From Cellulomonas aerilata (GTDB taxonomy: Bacteria > Actinomycetota > Actinomycetes > Actinomycetales > Cellulomonadaceae), in assembly GCF_007991755.1 (NCBI RefSeq), contig NZ_BJYY01000020.1, positions 1-57,037 of the forward strand: a stretch of 57,037 nucleotides of DNA, written 5' to 3'. A model generated the notes under the pieces. It was not told the origin of the DNA, did no database searches, and saw nothing but the letters and a program-made list of their open reading frames with translations. Position numbers and translations under genes: made by a program. Shown in pieces: positions 1 through 8,680 of this stretch; position 1 is the first letter of the stretch; the number at the start of each line of letters is the position of its first letter.

Positions 1-301
1 GGGCGGCCCACCGGACCAGCGACCGGGACTCGACCGACCAGATCCCGTCCGCCTCGACCACCGCAAGCATCCGCGCCTGCACCACCCGCAGCCGGCTCGT
101 CGCGGCTGCGATCCCCGCGGCCACCACCGCCGCCTCACGACCGTCCACCCCGCCGTCCGACCGGGCCACGGCGACCGCAGCATCGGCCACCGCCTCCAGC
201 GCCGTCAGCAGCTCCGCGACCTCCGGCCGCACCGTCGACAGGTCCGTGCCGGTGGCACGCGCCGGGGTGATGCCTGGCTCGTCCGGCTCGTGGTCGTCCA
301 T
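1..301 (-). CDS. DUF222/HNH endonuclease family protein, N-terminal part (runs off left edge)
   Basis: This is the first 100 codons of a leftward gene whose remainder lies outside the window. The start ATG (299-301) follows a good ribosome site, GGGAGGGG. The residues form the helical N-terminus typical of DUF222 proteins: an Ala-rich stretch around residues 20-70, then LRVVQARMLAVVEADGIW and SVESRSLVRWAA. Such proteins (13E12 repeat family) normally carry an HNH nuclease domain after about 300 further residues, which cannot be seen here. They occur as many near-identical copies in Micrococcales genomes, and their cellular role is unsettled. Another member of the family ends the window on the right. 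Confidence 0.82.
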   Translation of the reverse strand, partial: MDDHEPDEPGITPARATGTDLSTVRPEVAELLTALEAVADAAVAVARSDGGVDGREAAVVAAGIAAATSRLRVVQARMLAVVEADGIWSVESRSLVRWAA

Positions 302-680
302 GGCGCTCACCCCTCCCCGGCGTCTGCACCGAATCGGCTTGTTGCTTCCTATTCTAGGGTGGCCTACTGACATTCCTGGCGGGTCACCATAGATTGTGGA
401 CGAGCCGTCCCCGCGTCGGCCTGTGGACGCCTTGACGTCCATTGAAGGGCCCCGAGCTGAGCACCTTTTTCACCATGCGAGTGCGTTCATGAGCAGGGGG
501 ACCTGCTGGGTCGGCTCGTGTCGGGCCGTCTCCTCTTCCGGCGGCCAAGGCTTTCGACCAGAGCCGACGCCGAGTTGACGTCCGCAGACGTCTCCGGACG
601 CGCCCCGCTGACGCGAGGAGTCACCTCGCAGCCCGGGCCCGGCCAGCCCCCGCCGACCCCTCCGGTACCGTCAGCCCACC
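302..680. other. Intergenic stretch without a recognisable gene
   Basis: There are 379 bases between the divergent HNH gene and the CopD-like gene. Reading leftward, an AT-richer patch around 340-395 carries TAGAAT (about 351-356 on the complement), which could be the -10 box of the HNH gene, but no convincing -35 box accompanies it. The short open frames here have no family signature and no plausible ribosome site. No tRNA fold or terminator was seen. Confidence 0.5.
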
Positions 681-1745
681 GTGAGCCCCGCATCCGACAC
701 CTCTCCCGAGCGCCTCGGCTCACCGCCCGCCCGGACCGCACGCACACGGCTGCTCGTCGTCGCGCTGCTCGCCCTCGCGCCTGTGGTCGCCGTGGCCGCC
801 CTCGCGGCCGTCGGCGAGCTGGCCGTCGGCCCGACCGGACCGGCAGCGCTCTCGGACCCGGGGCTGCTCACCCGCTGGGGGCTGCCGGTGCTGCGCGCGC
901 TGCACGACGCGGCCGCCACCATGACCATCGGCCTGCTCGCGATCGCCGTCGTGGCCCTGCCCCGGACGACCGAGCGGGACCGCGACCTGCTTGGTCCGCA
1001 CCAGGTCCGCGCGGTGCGGCTGGCCGCCCGCTGGGCTGCCGGGTGGGCCGGGCTCGCGGTCGGCGTGCTGCTGCTGACGTACTCCGACGTCGTCGGCGTG
1101 GGGCTGGGGGAGCCGGGCGCGCTCGACCGGCTGGGGACGTTCCTCGTGGACGTCGAGGTCGGGCGCCTGCTGGCCGGCACGGTCGTCCTGGTGGCGGCCG
1201 TGCTCGTCGGGGCGCAGAGTGCGCGCCGGGTGTCGACCCTCGCGGTCCTCGCCCTGGTGTCGCTCGGCGCGCTGCTGCCACCCGCGCTCGGCGGCCACTC
1301 CGCGGGCGCAGCCAGCCACGACGCGGCCGTCAACACGCTCGTCCTGCACCTGACGGGGGTGACCGCCTGGGTCGGCGGTCTCGCCGGGCTGGCGCTGCTG
1401 CGCCGCCACCTCGGACCGCACATCGCCGCCAGCGCCCGGCGCTTCTCGACGCTGGCCGGCTGGTGCTTCCTGGCGGTCGCCGCCTCCGGGGTCGCCGGGG
1501 CGCTGTACCGCGTCGGCCACTGGCCGTCCCCGACGACCGCCTACGGCGCCCTGACGACCGCCAAGGTGGTCGCGCTGGTGGTCCTGGGGGTGCTCGGCCG
1601 CCAGCATCGCCGCCGCGTGCTGCCCGCGCTGGAGCGCTCGCCGGCCTCCCGGGCGCTGTTCGCGAGGCTCGCCGTCGGCGAGCTCGCGATCATGGCGGTC
1701 GCCCTCGGCCTCGGTGTCGCCCTGGGCCGTACCCCGCCCGTCTGA
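681..1745 (+). CDS. CopD family copper resistance / membrane protein
   Basis: A 354-residue polytopic membrane protein with about eight or nine hydrophobic segments. The central part, with GGHSAGAASHDAAVNTLVLH followed by LTGVTAWVGGLAGLALL, matches the CopD domain found in copper-resistance membrane proteins; its His residues are candidate metal ligands. Many actinobacterial CopD proteins are fused to a CtaG-like cytochrome oxidase assembly domain. This one is CopD only. The start is GTG with no strong ribosome site, so a slightly different start is possible. Copper transport into or across the membrane is inferred from the family, and no CopC, CopZ or CueR-type gene is adjacent to support it. 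Confidence 0.75.
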   Translation: MSPASDTSPERLGSPPARTARTRLLVVALLALAPVVAVAALAAVGELAVGPTGPAALSDPGLLTRWGLPVLRALHDAAATMTIGLLAIAVVALPRTTERDRDLLGPHQVRAVRLAARWAAGWAGLAVGVLLLTYSDVVGVGLGEPGALDRLGTFLVDVEVGRLLAGTVVLVAAVLVGAQSARRVSTLAVLALVSLGALLPPALGGHSAGAASHDAAVNTLVLHLTGVTAWVGGLAGLALLRRHLGPHIAASARRFSTLAGWCFLAVAASGVAGALYRVGHWPSPTTAYGALTTAKVVALVVLGVLGRQHRRRVLPALERSPASRALFARLAVGELAIMAVALGLGVALGRTPPV

Positions 1746-1828
1746 CGCACCGGCCGGGCGGCGCGCCGTCCGACGCCACGTGGACGGGACCGGCCCCGGC
1801 GACGACCGGCGCGCGGCAGGGTGGACCC

Positions 1829-3751
1829 ATGGCGGACAGAGCCCCCAGGACCGAGACCGACACCGCGACCGGCAGCGACCCCGCCACCGGCACCGGGACC
1901 GACCACGCGACCGGCACCGGCACCGGCACCGCGACCGGCACCACCACCCCGACCCGCACCGAGACCGACTCAGACTCCGGCACCGAGACCCCGCCGACCC
2001 CCGCCCGCCTGCGCGACCTGCTCGCGTACCTCTCCGGGCACCGCCGCGTGCTCTCGCTCGTCCTCGTGGTGTCGGTGCTCTCGGCGGGGCTGAGCCTGGC
2101 CCAGCCGGTGGTGGTCAACCGGGTGATCACCGCCGTCGGGCGGGGCGAGCCGTACGGCGGCGGGGTCGGGGTCCTCGTGGCGCTGGTCGTCGGCGCCGGG
2201 GTGCTCGGCGCGCTGCAGCAGTACGGCCTCGAGCGCACCGCGGAGGGGGTCGTCCTGGACGCGCGGCGTCGGCTGATCCGACGCCTGCTGCGCCTGCCGG
2301 TCGCCGAGTACGACACCCGACGCACGGGGGACCTGGTCTCCCGGGTGGGGTCGGACACCACGATGCTGCGCTCGGTGCTCACCGGCGGGCTGCTCGACGC
2401 GGTCGGTGGCACGCTCGTGTTCGCGGGGTCCGTCGTGGCGATGGCGCTGCTCGACCCGTTGCTCCTGGGCATGACGGTCGGGGTCATCACGGTCGCCGTC
2501 GTCAGCGTTGTGGTGGCCAGCGCCCGCATCCAGGTGCTGACCCGGCAGTCGCAGGACGCCGTCGGCCGCGTCGCCGCGGGCGTGGAGCGTGCCCTGTCGG
2601 CGGTCCGGACGGTGCGGGCGGCCAACGCCACGGAACGGGAGAGCGCGCGGCTGGAGGCGGACGCGCGGTCCGCCTACGACCTGGGCGTCCGCATCGCCCG
2701 GCTCGGGGCGATCCTGTGGCCGGTCAGCGGACTGGCCATCCAGGGTGCCTTCCTCGCGGTGCTCGGGGTCGGCGGCTACCGGGTCGCCACGGGTGCCCTG
2801 ACGGTCGCGGACCTGGTGAGCTTCATCCTCTTCCTGTTCCTCATGCTCACCCCGCTGGGCCAGGCGTTCGGCGCGATCGCCTCCGTGCGCTCCGCACTGG
2901 GGGCCCTCGCCCGGATCCAGGAGATCCTCGACCTCGCGCCGGAGTCCGACGACGACGGCGCCACGCCGCACCTCGCCGCCCCGGCGGCGCCGGTCGACGG
3001 CGGCCCGACCGCCCCGGCGCGGCACCCGCTGCTCGCGTTCGATGGCGTGTCCTTCGCGTACCGCCCCGGGGAGCCGGTGCTGAGCGGCGTGACGCTCGCC
3101 GTCGAGGCGGGCGGGACCACCGCGGTCGTCGGACCGTCCGGGGCCGGCAAGTCCACCCTGCTGGCCCTGGCCGAGCGGTTCTACGACCCGGACGACGGCG
3201 TCGTCCGCCTCGACGGGCACGACCTGCGGACCCTGCCGCGCGCCGCGCTGCGGGGCCAGATCGGGTACGTCGAGCAGGACGCCCCGGTGCTGGCCGGCAC
3301 GCTCCGCGACAACCTGCTGCTGGCCGCCCCGGCCGCCGACGACGACGCCTGCCGTCGCGTCCTCGACTCCGTCAACCTGCTCGAGCGGGTCGACCGGCAC
3401 CCGGCTGGCCTCGACGCGGAGGTCGGGGACGGCGGCGTCGGGCTCTCCGGCGGCGAGCGGCAGCGGCTCGCGATCGCCCGGGTGCTGCTGGCGGGGGCCC
3501 CGCTGCTCCTGCTGGACGAGCCGACCGCGAGCCTGGACGGACGCAACGAGCAGGCCATGCAGCACGCGCTCCACGCCGCCGCCCGGGGTCGTACGGTGCT
3601 CATCGTCGCCCATCGGCTGGCGACGGTCGTGCGGGCGGACCGGATCGTCGTCCTGGACGCCGGGCGCGTCGTCGGCGTCGGCACGCACGAGGACCTGCTG
3701 ACCACCAGCCCGCTCTACCGCGAGCTCGCGTCGCACCAGCTGCTGGTGTGA
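1829..3751 (+). CDS. ABC transporter, fused permease and ATP-binding protein (exporter type)
   Basis: A half-size ABC exporter of 640 residues that should work as a homodimer or with a partner. Residues about 60-370 are a six-helix type-1 transmembrane domain and residues about 400-640 the nucleotide-binding domain, with Walker A GPSGAGKST near 435, signature LSGGE near 538 and Walker B LLLLDEPT near 559. The start ATG follows AGGGTGG. The frame stays open far upstream (to about 518), but that part overlaps copD and has no domain. Residues 10-55 are a Thr/Gly/Asp/Ser-rich low-complexity tail encoded by short ACCGGC-type repeats, which is unusual for the family. Substrate unknown; drug or lipid export is the usual guess. 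Confidence 0.88.
   Translation: MADRAPRTETDTATGSDPATGTGTDHATGTGTGTATGTTTPTRTETDSDSGTETPPTPARLRDLLAYLSGHRRVLSLVLVVSVLSAGLSLAQPVVVNRVITAVGRGEPYGGGVGVLVALVVGAGVLGALQQYGLERTAEGVVLDARRRLIRRLLRLPVAEYDTRRTGDLVSRVGSDTTMLRSVLTGGLLDAVGGTLVFAGSVVAMALLDPLLLGMTVGVITVAVVSVVVASARIQVLTRQSQDAVGRVAAGVERALSAVRTVRAANATERESARLEADARSAYDLGVRIARLGAILWPVSGLAIQGAFLAVLGVGGYRVATGALTVADLVSFILFLFLMLTPLGQAFGAIASVRSALGALARIQEILDLAPESDDDGATPHLAAPAAPVDGGPTAPARHPLLAFDGVSFAYRPGEPVLSGVTLAVEAGGTTAVVGPSGAGKSTLLALAERFYDPDDGVVRLDGHDLRTLPRAALRGQIGYVEQDAPVLAGTLRDNLLLAAPAADDDACRRVLDSVNLLERVDRHPAGLDAEVGDGGVGLSGGERQRLAIARVLLAGAPLLLLDEPTASLDGRNEQAMQHALHAAARGRTVLIVAHRLATVVRADRIVVLDAGRVVGVGTHEDLLTTSPLYRELASHQLLV
1855..1985. repeat. Short ACCGGC/ACCGAG-type repeats encoding a Thr-rich tail
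   Basis: Loose 6-bp units (ACCGGC, ACCGAG, ACCGCG) run through the 5' end of the ABC exporter gene and encode a Thr/Gly-rich segment (runs such as TGTGTGTATGTTTPT). The unit length is a multiple of three, so expansion or contraction keeps the frame. This probably forms a disordered cytoplasmic N-terminal tail. Confidence 0.6.
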
Positions 3752-3783
3752 CGCCGACCCGGACGGGCTCACCGGTGCAGCGT

Positions 3784-3797
3784 TCGAATCGATTCGA
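3784..3797. promoter_or_regulatory. Perfect 14-bp palindrome, candidate operator upstream of the MFS gene
   Basis: TCGAATCGATTCGA is its own reverse complement. Its core AATCGATT fits the LacI-family operator pattern AANCGNTT with a central CG. It sits 15 bases before the GTG of the MFS transporter and in an AT-richer patch of very GC-rich DNA. No regulator gene is adjacent; the nearest LacI gene is the xylan regulator at 7.6-8.7 kb. Confidence 0.4.
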
Positions 3798-3812
3798 TGT
3801 CAGACTTCACCC

Positions 3813-5270
3813 GTGCAGACCACCGACCCCACCGCGGCCTCGGCCGGCCTGTCCACCCGCCGGTCCTCCGAGCCCGCCGACCTGCCGGACGGCGTGCCCG
3901 CGGACGTGCCGGACGACCGGGCCGGCGACCTCCCGGCCGCTGACGTCCGCGCCGACGTCCGGCCTGCGGAGGCCCGGGCCGCCGCCCGGCCCGACGTGCC
4001 GGCCGACGGCCCGGCGTCCGTGACGACCCCCGCGACTCCCGAGCCCGCCGTCACCGCCGGGCACCGACGCCACCGCGGCCTGGTGGTCCTGCTGGGTGCG
4101 CTGGCGTTCCTGCCGGCGGCGACCACCGACATGTACCTGCCGTCCCTGCCGGAGGTCGCCCGCGACCTGTCCACGACCAGCGCCGCGGCACAGCTGACGA
4201 TCAGCTGCGTCCTCATCGGCGGTGCGCTCAGCCAGCTCGTGGTCGGTCCGCTGTCCGACCGCTACGGCCGCCGCCGCCCGGCGGTGCTCGGCATGGCCGC
4301 GTACGTCGTCGTCGCGCTGCTGTGCGTGGTCGCCGCCACGATCGGCCAGCTCGTCGCGCTGCGCGTGCTCCAGGGCGTGGTGGGTGCCGCCGCGTCGGTC
4401 GTGGCGATGGCGGTCATCGGCGACCGGTTCCGGGGCGCGGAGGCGGCACGGCTGATGTCGCGCCTGTGGATCGCCATCGCCGTCGCGCCGATCCTGGCGC
4501 CGCTCGTGGGCAGCGCCGTGGCGGACCGCTGGGGCTGGCGGGCGGTGTTCGTGGCGCTCGCGGTCCTCGGCGCGCTGCTCGGGCTGGCGGTCGCGCGTGC
4601 GCTGCCGGAGACCCTTCCCGCCGACCGGCGCACCGCCCGCGGGCTCGGGGCGTCGGTGCGCGGCTACGGGCGGCTGCTGCGCGACCGGGAGTTCGTCGCG
4701 CTGGCGGTGCTGCCCGGCCTCGGCCTCGCCGTGATCATGAGCTACGTGACGGGCTCGCCCTTCGTGCTCCAGGGCGAGTACGGGCTGACCGCACGCGACT
4801 TCGCGCTCGTGTTCGGGCTCGGTGCCACGTCGATGATGGTCGGCTCGCAGCTCAACGCCTCGCTGGTGCGCCGGGTGGGCCCGGTGCGCCTGCTGCGCGC
4901 CGGGCTGCCGGCGACCGTGGTGTCGACGGGTGCCCTCGTCGCCGTGGCGGCGACCCACGCCGGCGGCGTCGTGGGCCTCATCGTCCCGCTGTGGGTGACC
5001 GTCGCCCTGCTGGCGTCGATCATCTCCAACGCGTCGGCGCTCGCGCTGTCCCGGCACCCGGAGCGGTCCGGGACGGCGTCCGCCGTGATCGGCTCGCTGC
5101 AGGGTGCGCTCGGCGGCGCGGTCAGCCCGCTGGTCGGGCTGCTCGGCGGGACGGGCGTCGTCGTCCGCGGCGCGGGCGGCCGCGATCAGCCCAGCGTGAC
5201 CTCCGCGGAGACCGCACCGGCGGTGTCCAGCGTGAAGGACGCCGACGTGGCGCCGGCGGTCACCCGGTAG
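3813..5270 (+). CDS. MFS transporter, Bcr/CflA-type drug exporter, apparently missing the last helix
   Basis: A 485-residue frame. Residues about 88-447 match the Bcr/CflA multidrug efflux branch of the major facilitator superfamily: the opening TM1 motif AATTDMYLPSLPE and the loop motif GPLSDRYGRRRPAVLG are diagnostic. Two oddities stand out. The first 70-85 residues are a disordered Ala/Asp/Pro-rich extension; an internal GTG at 4020 is a plausible alternative start, and neither start has a clear ribosome site. After GLLGGTG the reading enters sequence antisense to the xylanase 3' end, giving a hydrophilic tail instead of TM12. It overlaps the convergent GH10 gene by 85 bases. The protein may be truncated or inactive. 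Substrate unknown. Confidence 0.78.
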   Translation: MQTTDPTAASAGLSTRRSSEPADLPDGVPADVPDDRAGDLPAADVRADVRPAEARAAARPDVPADGPASVTTPATPEPAVTAGHRRHRGLVVLLGALAFLPAATTDMYLPSLPEVARDLSTTSAAAQLTISCVLIGGALSQLVVGPLSDRYGRRRPAVLGMAAYVVVALLCVVAATIGQLVALRVLQGVVGAAASVVAMAVIGDRFRGAEAARLMSRLWIAIAVAPILAPLVGSAVADRWGWRAVFVALAVLGALLGLAVARALPETLPADRRTARGLGASVRGYGRLLRDREFVALAVLPGLGLAVIMSYVTGSPFVLQGEYGLTARDFALVFGLGATSMMVGSQLNASLVRRVGPVRLLRAGLPATVVSTGALVAVAATHAGGVVGLIVPLWVTVALLASIISNASALALSRHPERSGTASAVIGSLQGALGGAVSPLVGLLGGTGVVVRGAGGRDQPSVTSAETAPAVSSVKDADVAPAVTR

Positions 5271-6478
5271 TCGCCGAGGAACCCGCGCACCGGGACCCGG
5301 CCCTCGTCGTCGGTGCGGACCGTGGTCGGCGCGAGCCACCACTCGCCCTTGACCAGCCCGTGCAGCGCGTCGTACGACGGCTTGGGGGTGCCGTCGGCCC
5401 GGACGAACCCGACCGGCGCACCGAGCCACGCGCCCTCGTCCGACAGGCCCCAGTAGGTGATGGCCTGCACCGACGGGTGCGAGACGAGCGTGCGGTAGTG
5501 CCGGACCATCTCCTCGGCCTGCCGCGCCTCACCCTCGGGCGTCGAGGGCCAGGACGGGATCTGGTAGTCGTTGAGGTCCTTGATCTCCGGCGGCATCAGG
5601 TGGCCGGACAGCAGGGTGCTCTCGGTGAGGTGGATCGGCAGGCCGTAGCGGGAGAACCGCTCGAGCACGCGCAGGGTCTTCTCCTCGCCCCAGTAGCCCT
5701 GGTGCATGTGGCTCTGCAGACCGAGCGCGTCGACCTGGATGCCGGCCTCGAGCACGCCCTCGATCAGGCACTCGTACGCCGTCGACATGTCGAAGTCGTT
5801 GAGCAGCAGCGTCGCGTCCGGGTTGGCCGCGCGGGCCTCCTCGAAGGCCATCCGGATCGTCGCGATGCGCCCCTTCTCCAGGCACAGGCGGGTGATCCCG
5901 TTCATCCGCTCCTCGTTGGTGAAGACCGGCATGATGACGACCTCGTTGATGGCGTCCCAGGTGTCCACGACGCCGGCGAAGTCGGTGACCTCGCGACGGA
6001 TGCGGTCGCGCTGGGCCGCCTCGACCTCGTCGGTCGGCAGGTCGCGCAGCCAGTCCGCGGTCACCGTGTGCCACACCAGCGGGTGACCCTTGACCTGCAC
6101 GCCGTTCTCGACCAGCCACTGCGCGGTGCGCAGCACGCGCGCGGTGTCCGGCTTGCCGCGGACGGGCTCGAACCCGCCCCAGTAGAACGGCAGGGTCGCG
6201 GTGTTGAACAGGTCGAAGTAGAGCTTCGACAGCGTCTCGCCGAGCTCGGGCCCGGCGCCGCCGAACGGGCTGTCCGGGGTCGCCTCGACCTCGCCGTTGG
6301 CGTAGCCGATGAAGTCGAAGCCGATGTTCCCGAACGCGATCGCGTGCCGGGTCTGCTCGACGACGACCTCCGCGCCCGCCAGCGGGCTGCCGTCGGCGCC
6401 GCGCACGACGAGGGTCGCGTCGGCGGTGCGGTGGGCCATGGTGGGGTCGGGGGACGGTGAACGGTAGGTCGGGGTCAT
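5186..6478 (-). CDS. Endo-1,4-beta-xylanase, glycoside hydrolase family 10, intracellular
   Basis: A 430-residue GH10 enzyme that cleaves beta-1,4-xylosidic bonds by a retaining mechanism. The acid/base Glu is E179 in WDAINE and the nucleophile E286 in HLTEST; GHPLVWHT (131-138) is the conserved substrate-binding strand. A beta-sandwich-like segment (about 20-55) precedes the barrel. No signal peptide or carbohydrate-binding module is present, so it probably trims imported xylo-oligosaccharides in the cytoplasm. The start ATG follows GAGGAG at six bases; a second Met at residue 14 is less likely. It lies 94 bases downstream of the acetyl xylan esterase on the same strand. Its 3' end overlaps the convergent MFS gene. 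Confidence 0.93.
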   Translation of the reverse strand: MTPTYRSPSPDPTMAHRTADATLVVRGADGSPLAGAEVVVEQTRHAIAFGNIGFDFIGYANGEVEATPDSPFGGAGPELGETLSKLYFDLFNTATLPFYWGGFEPVRGKPDTARVLRTAQWLVENGVQVKGHPLVWHTVTADWLRDLPTDEVEAAQRDRIRREVTDFAGVVDTWDAINEVVIMPVFTNEERMNGITRLCLEKGRIATIRMAFEEARAANPDATLLLNDFDMSTAYECLIEGVLEAGIQVDALGLQSHMHQGYWGEEKTLRVLERFSRYGLPIHLTESTLLSGHLMPPEIKDLNDYQIPSWPSTPEGEARQAEEMVRHYRTLVSHPSVQAITYWGLSDEGAWLGAPVGFVRADGTPKPSYDALHGLVKGEWWLAPTTVRTDDEGRVPVRGFLGDYRVTAGATSASFTLDTAGAVSAEVTLG

Positions 6479-6572
6479 GGGTCTCTCCTCGTCGTCGAAG
6501 AACTGGGGTCGAGCTGGTCCGGGGTCGGGCTGGTGCAGCGTCGGGCTGGTCCGGGCCGGTCCCTCGGGAGGG

Positions 6573-7535
6573 TCAGGCGAGCACGCGGGCGAGGAACTCC
6601 AGCGCCTCGGCGTCGTCCTGGACGGCGCCGGCCTCGTGGCCGTTGAACGGCCACACCCGGATCTCCTTGGCGGCCGGGTAGACGTTGTGCGCGGCGAACA
6701 CGGTCGACGGCGGGACGACGTCGTCCATCAGCGCCGCCGAGAAGCGGGCCGGTGCGGTGCCCCGGCGGGCGAACGCGGTGCCGTCGATGTAGGACAGCGT
6801 CCGCAGCACCGCGTCGACCTTCTCCCGGTGCGTGGCCAGGTAGTCGGCGACCTCGCGGAACGGGTACGCGTCGGTGATCGTCACGGCCCGGGCGATGTCG
6901 CACAGGAACGGGACGTAGGCGACGACGGCGGCGAGGTCCGGGACGAGCCCGCCGACGGCGAGCGCCATCGCGCCGCCCTGGCTGCCGCCGAGCACCGCGA
7001 CCCGCTCGGGGTCCACGCCCGGCAGGAGGCGCGCCGCGTCGACCGCCCGGACCGCGTCGGTGAACAGGCGCCGGTAGTAGTAGGTCTGCGGGTCCTCGAT
7101 GCCGCGGGTCATGACGCCCGGGATCTGCGGGCCCGCGCCGCCGCTGTCGGGGGTGTCGCCACGGCTCCAGCCCGACCCCTGGCCGCGGGTGTCCATCTGC
7201 AGGTGCGCGTACCCGGCCGACGCCCACACGAGGTTCTCCAGGTGGTGGCCCCGACCGCCGCCGTAGCCGACGTACTGGACGACGACGGGCAGCGGTCCGG
7301 TGACGCCGGCCGGACGGCGGTACCACGCGCGGACCGGCTCGCCGCCGTACCCCGGGAAGGTGACGTCGTGGACCTCGAGGGTCGTCAGGGGGCTGGGGAC
7401 CCTGACCAGCTGCGGGGGAGTGTCGTGCGTGCGGGCCTCGGCCACGGTCCGGGACCAGAACTCGTCGAAGTCCTCCGGTTCGCTCACCGCGGAGCGGTGC
7501 TCCCGCAGCCGGTCCTCGGGCATGTCGACGAACAT
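6573..7535 (-). CDS. Acetyl xylan esterase / cephalosporin-C deacetylase family (CE7)
   Basis: A 320-residue alpha/beta hydrolase of carbohydrate esterase family 7 that removes acetyl groups from xylo-oligosaccharides. The usual family length is about 320. The nucleophile is S185 in GGSQGG, the acid is at D271/D272 in MDDVVPP and the catalytic His is H300 in NGHE; the RGQG motif (117-120) is also present. There is no signal peptide, as expected for cytoplasmic CE7 enzymes. The ATG follows CTGGAGGACC. It lies between the LacI regulator and the xylanase, all leftward with gaps of 94 bases, so the three are probably one operon for breakdown of imported acetylated fragments. Confidence 0.93.
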   Translation of the reverse strand: MFVDMPEDRLREHRSAVSEPEDFDEFWSRTVAEARTHDTPPQLVRVPSPLTTLEVHDVTFPGYGGEPVRAWYRRPAGVTGPLPVVVQYVGYGGGRGHHLENLVWASAGYAHLQMDTRGQGSGWSRGDTPDSGGAGPQIPGVMTRGIEDPQTYYYRRLFTDAVRAVDAARLLPGVDPERVAVLGGSQGGAMALAVGGLVPDLAAVVAYVPFLCDIARAVTITDAYPFREVADYLATHREKVDAVLRTLSYIDGTAFARRGTAPARFSAALMDDVVPPSTVFAAHNVYPAAKEIRVWPFNGHEAGAVQDDAEALEFLARVLA

Positions 7536-7560
7536 CGGTCCTCCAGCGGTGGGACGAGGG

Positions 7561-7580
7561 ACGACGTCGGACGACGTCGT
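7561..7580. promoter_or_regulatory. Inverted repeat between the LacI regulator and esterase genes
   Basis: ACGACGTC and GACGTCGT are exact inverted halves separated by GGAC, in the 94-base gap between the two leftward genes and 26 bases upstream of the esterase start. It could be an operator or an RNA hairpin separating regulator and enzyme expression. It does not match the AAACGTTT-type sites in front of the importer. Confidence 0.35.
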
Positions 7581-7629
7581 TCAGGTGCAGGGCGAGCGCC
7601 GGCCGGGTGCCGGCCAGGACGAGCGTGGG

Positions 7630-8661
7630 CTACAGCGCCCGGGCGGACCCGCGCTCGACGAGGTCGGTGGGCAGCCGCACGTGCGTGTCGCGGTCACCGC
7701 TGCCGTCCATGAGGTGGACGAGCAGGTCCACGGCGGCCGCCCCCATCTGCTGGATCGGCTGGTGGATGGTCGTCAGCGGCGGGGTCGTGAGGGCGGACTC
7801 GGGGATGTTGTCGAACCCGACCAGGGACACGTCGTCGGGGATGGTCAGCCCCAGGGCCGCGGCCGCGTCCATCACGCCGAGCGCCGACAGGTCGTTCGCG
7901 GCGAAGAGCGCGGTGGGCCGGTCGGGCCGGGTGAGCAGCTCGCGCGCCGGCTCCACGGTGCTGGCGCGCCGGTACCCGCCCACCCGCATGAGGTCGGGGT
8001 CGACGGCGACACCGGCCTCGGCCAGGGCCGAGCGGTAGCCGTCCTCGCGCTGGCGCGAGGACTCCAGGTCGGGGCGGCCGCCGAGGAAGCCGATGCGCCG
8101 GTGCCCCAGGCCGAGCAGGTACCGGGTCGCGGTGGAGGCGCCGGCGAAGTTGTCCGAGTCCACGGTGGGCATGCCCGCCGGCCCCGCGTGCGGGTCGATG
8201 GCCACGACCGGCACGGACCCGCCCGGCTCGACGACCGTCGGGGTCACCAGGATGGCGCCGTCGATCAGGGTCCCGCTGAGCCGGGACAGGTACCTGCGCT
8301 CCCAGCCGACGCTCGTCCCGGCCCGCCCGCCGCCGGAGTAGGCGAGCAGCTCGTAGCCCGTGTCGGTGATGGCCTGCGAGGTCCCCTTGAGGATCTCGGT
8401 GCTGAACGGCTCGAACTCCGCCACGAGGATCCCGATGACGTTCGTCCGGTGGCTGCGCAGGCTCCTTGCGACGAGACTCGACTCGTACCCGAGATCGTCG
8501 ATCACCTGCTGCACCCGCTCCGAGGTGCTCACCGCGACGCCGTAGCGTCCGTTGATCACCTTGGACACGGTGGCGACCGAGACGCCCGCCTCCCGCGCGA
8601 CGTCGTTGATCGTCACACGGTGAGGTCCGGTGGTCGTCGTCCAGCGCTGGAGGTCGGTCAC
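7630..8661 (-). CDS. LacI family transcriptional regulator of the xylan module (BxlR-like)
   Basis: A 343-residue LacI/GalR regulator. The DNA-binding helix-turn-helix is at residues 16-40 (VTINDVAREAGVSVATVSKV), followed by the hinge helix and a periplasmic-binding-protein-like sugar domain from about residue 70. It starts with GTG. It is divergent from a sugar importer and beta-xylosidase, and upstream of the esterase and xylanase. This order matches the known Streptomyces bxlR-bxlEFGA xylobiose locus, so the inducer is probably xylobiose or another xylo-oligosaccharide; that is inference from context. Its likely targets are the two sites in the 110-base divergent region, including one that abuts TTGACA. 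Confidence 0.93.
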   Translation of the reverse strand: MTDLQRWTTTTGPHRVTINDVAREAGVSVATVSKVINGRYGVAVSTSERVQQVIDDLGYESSLVARSLRSHRTNVIGILVAEFEPFSTEILKGTSQAITDTGYELLAYSGGGRAGTSVGWERRYLSRLSGTLIDGAILVTPTVVEPGGSVPVVAIDPHAGPAGMPTVDSDNFAGASTATRYLLGLGHRRIGFLGGRPDLESSRQREDGYRSALAEAGVAVDPDLMRVGGYRRASTVEPARELLTRPDRPTALFAANDLSALGVMDAAAALGLTIPDDVSLVGFDNIPESALTTPPLTTIHQPIQQMGAAAVDLLVHLMDGSGDRDTHVRLPTDLVERGSARAL

Positions 8662-8680
8662 GTGGCGATGGTACCGCTAC

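Noticed and set aside
518-1828. Upstream extension of the ABC exporter frame to a 1077-residue protein
   Set aside because: It overlaps the CopD gene, has Arg/Pro-rich shadow composition and no domain; the ATG at 1829 has a ribosome site.
3784-3797. TTCGAATC resembling a tRNA T-loop
   Set aside because: No flanking GG/CC arm, acceptor stem or anticodon arm; it is part of a palindrome.
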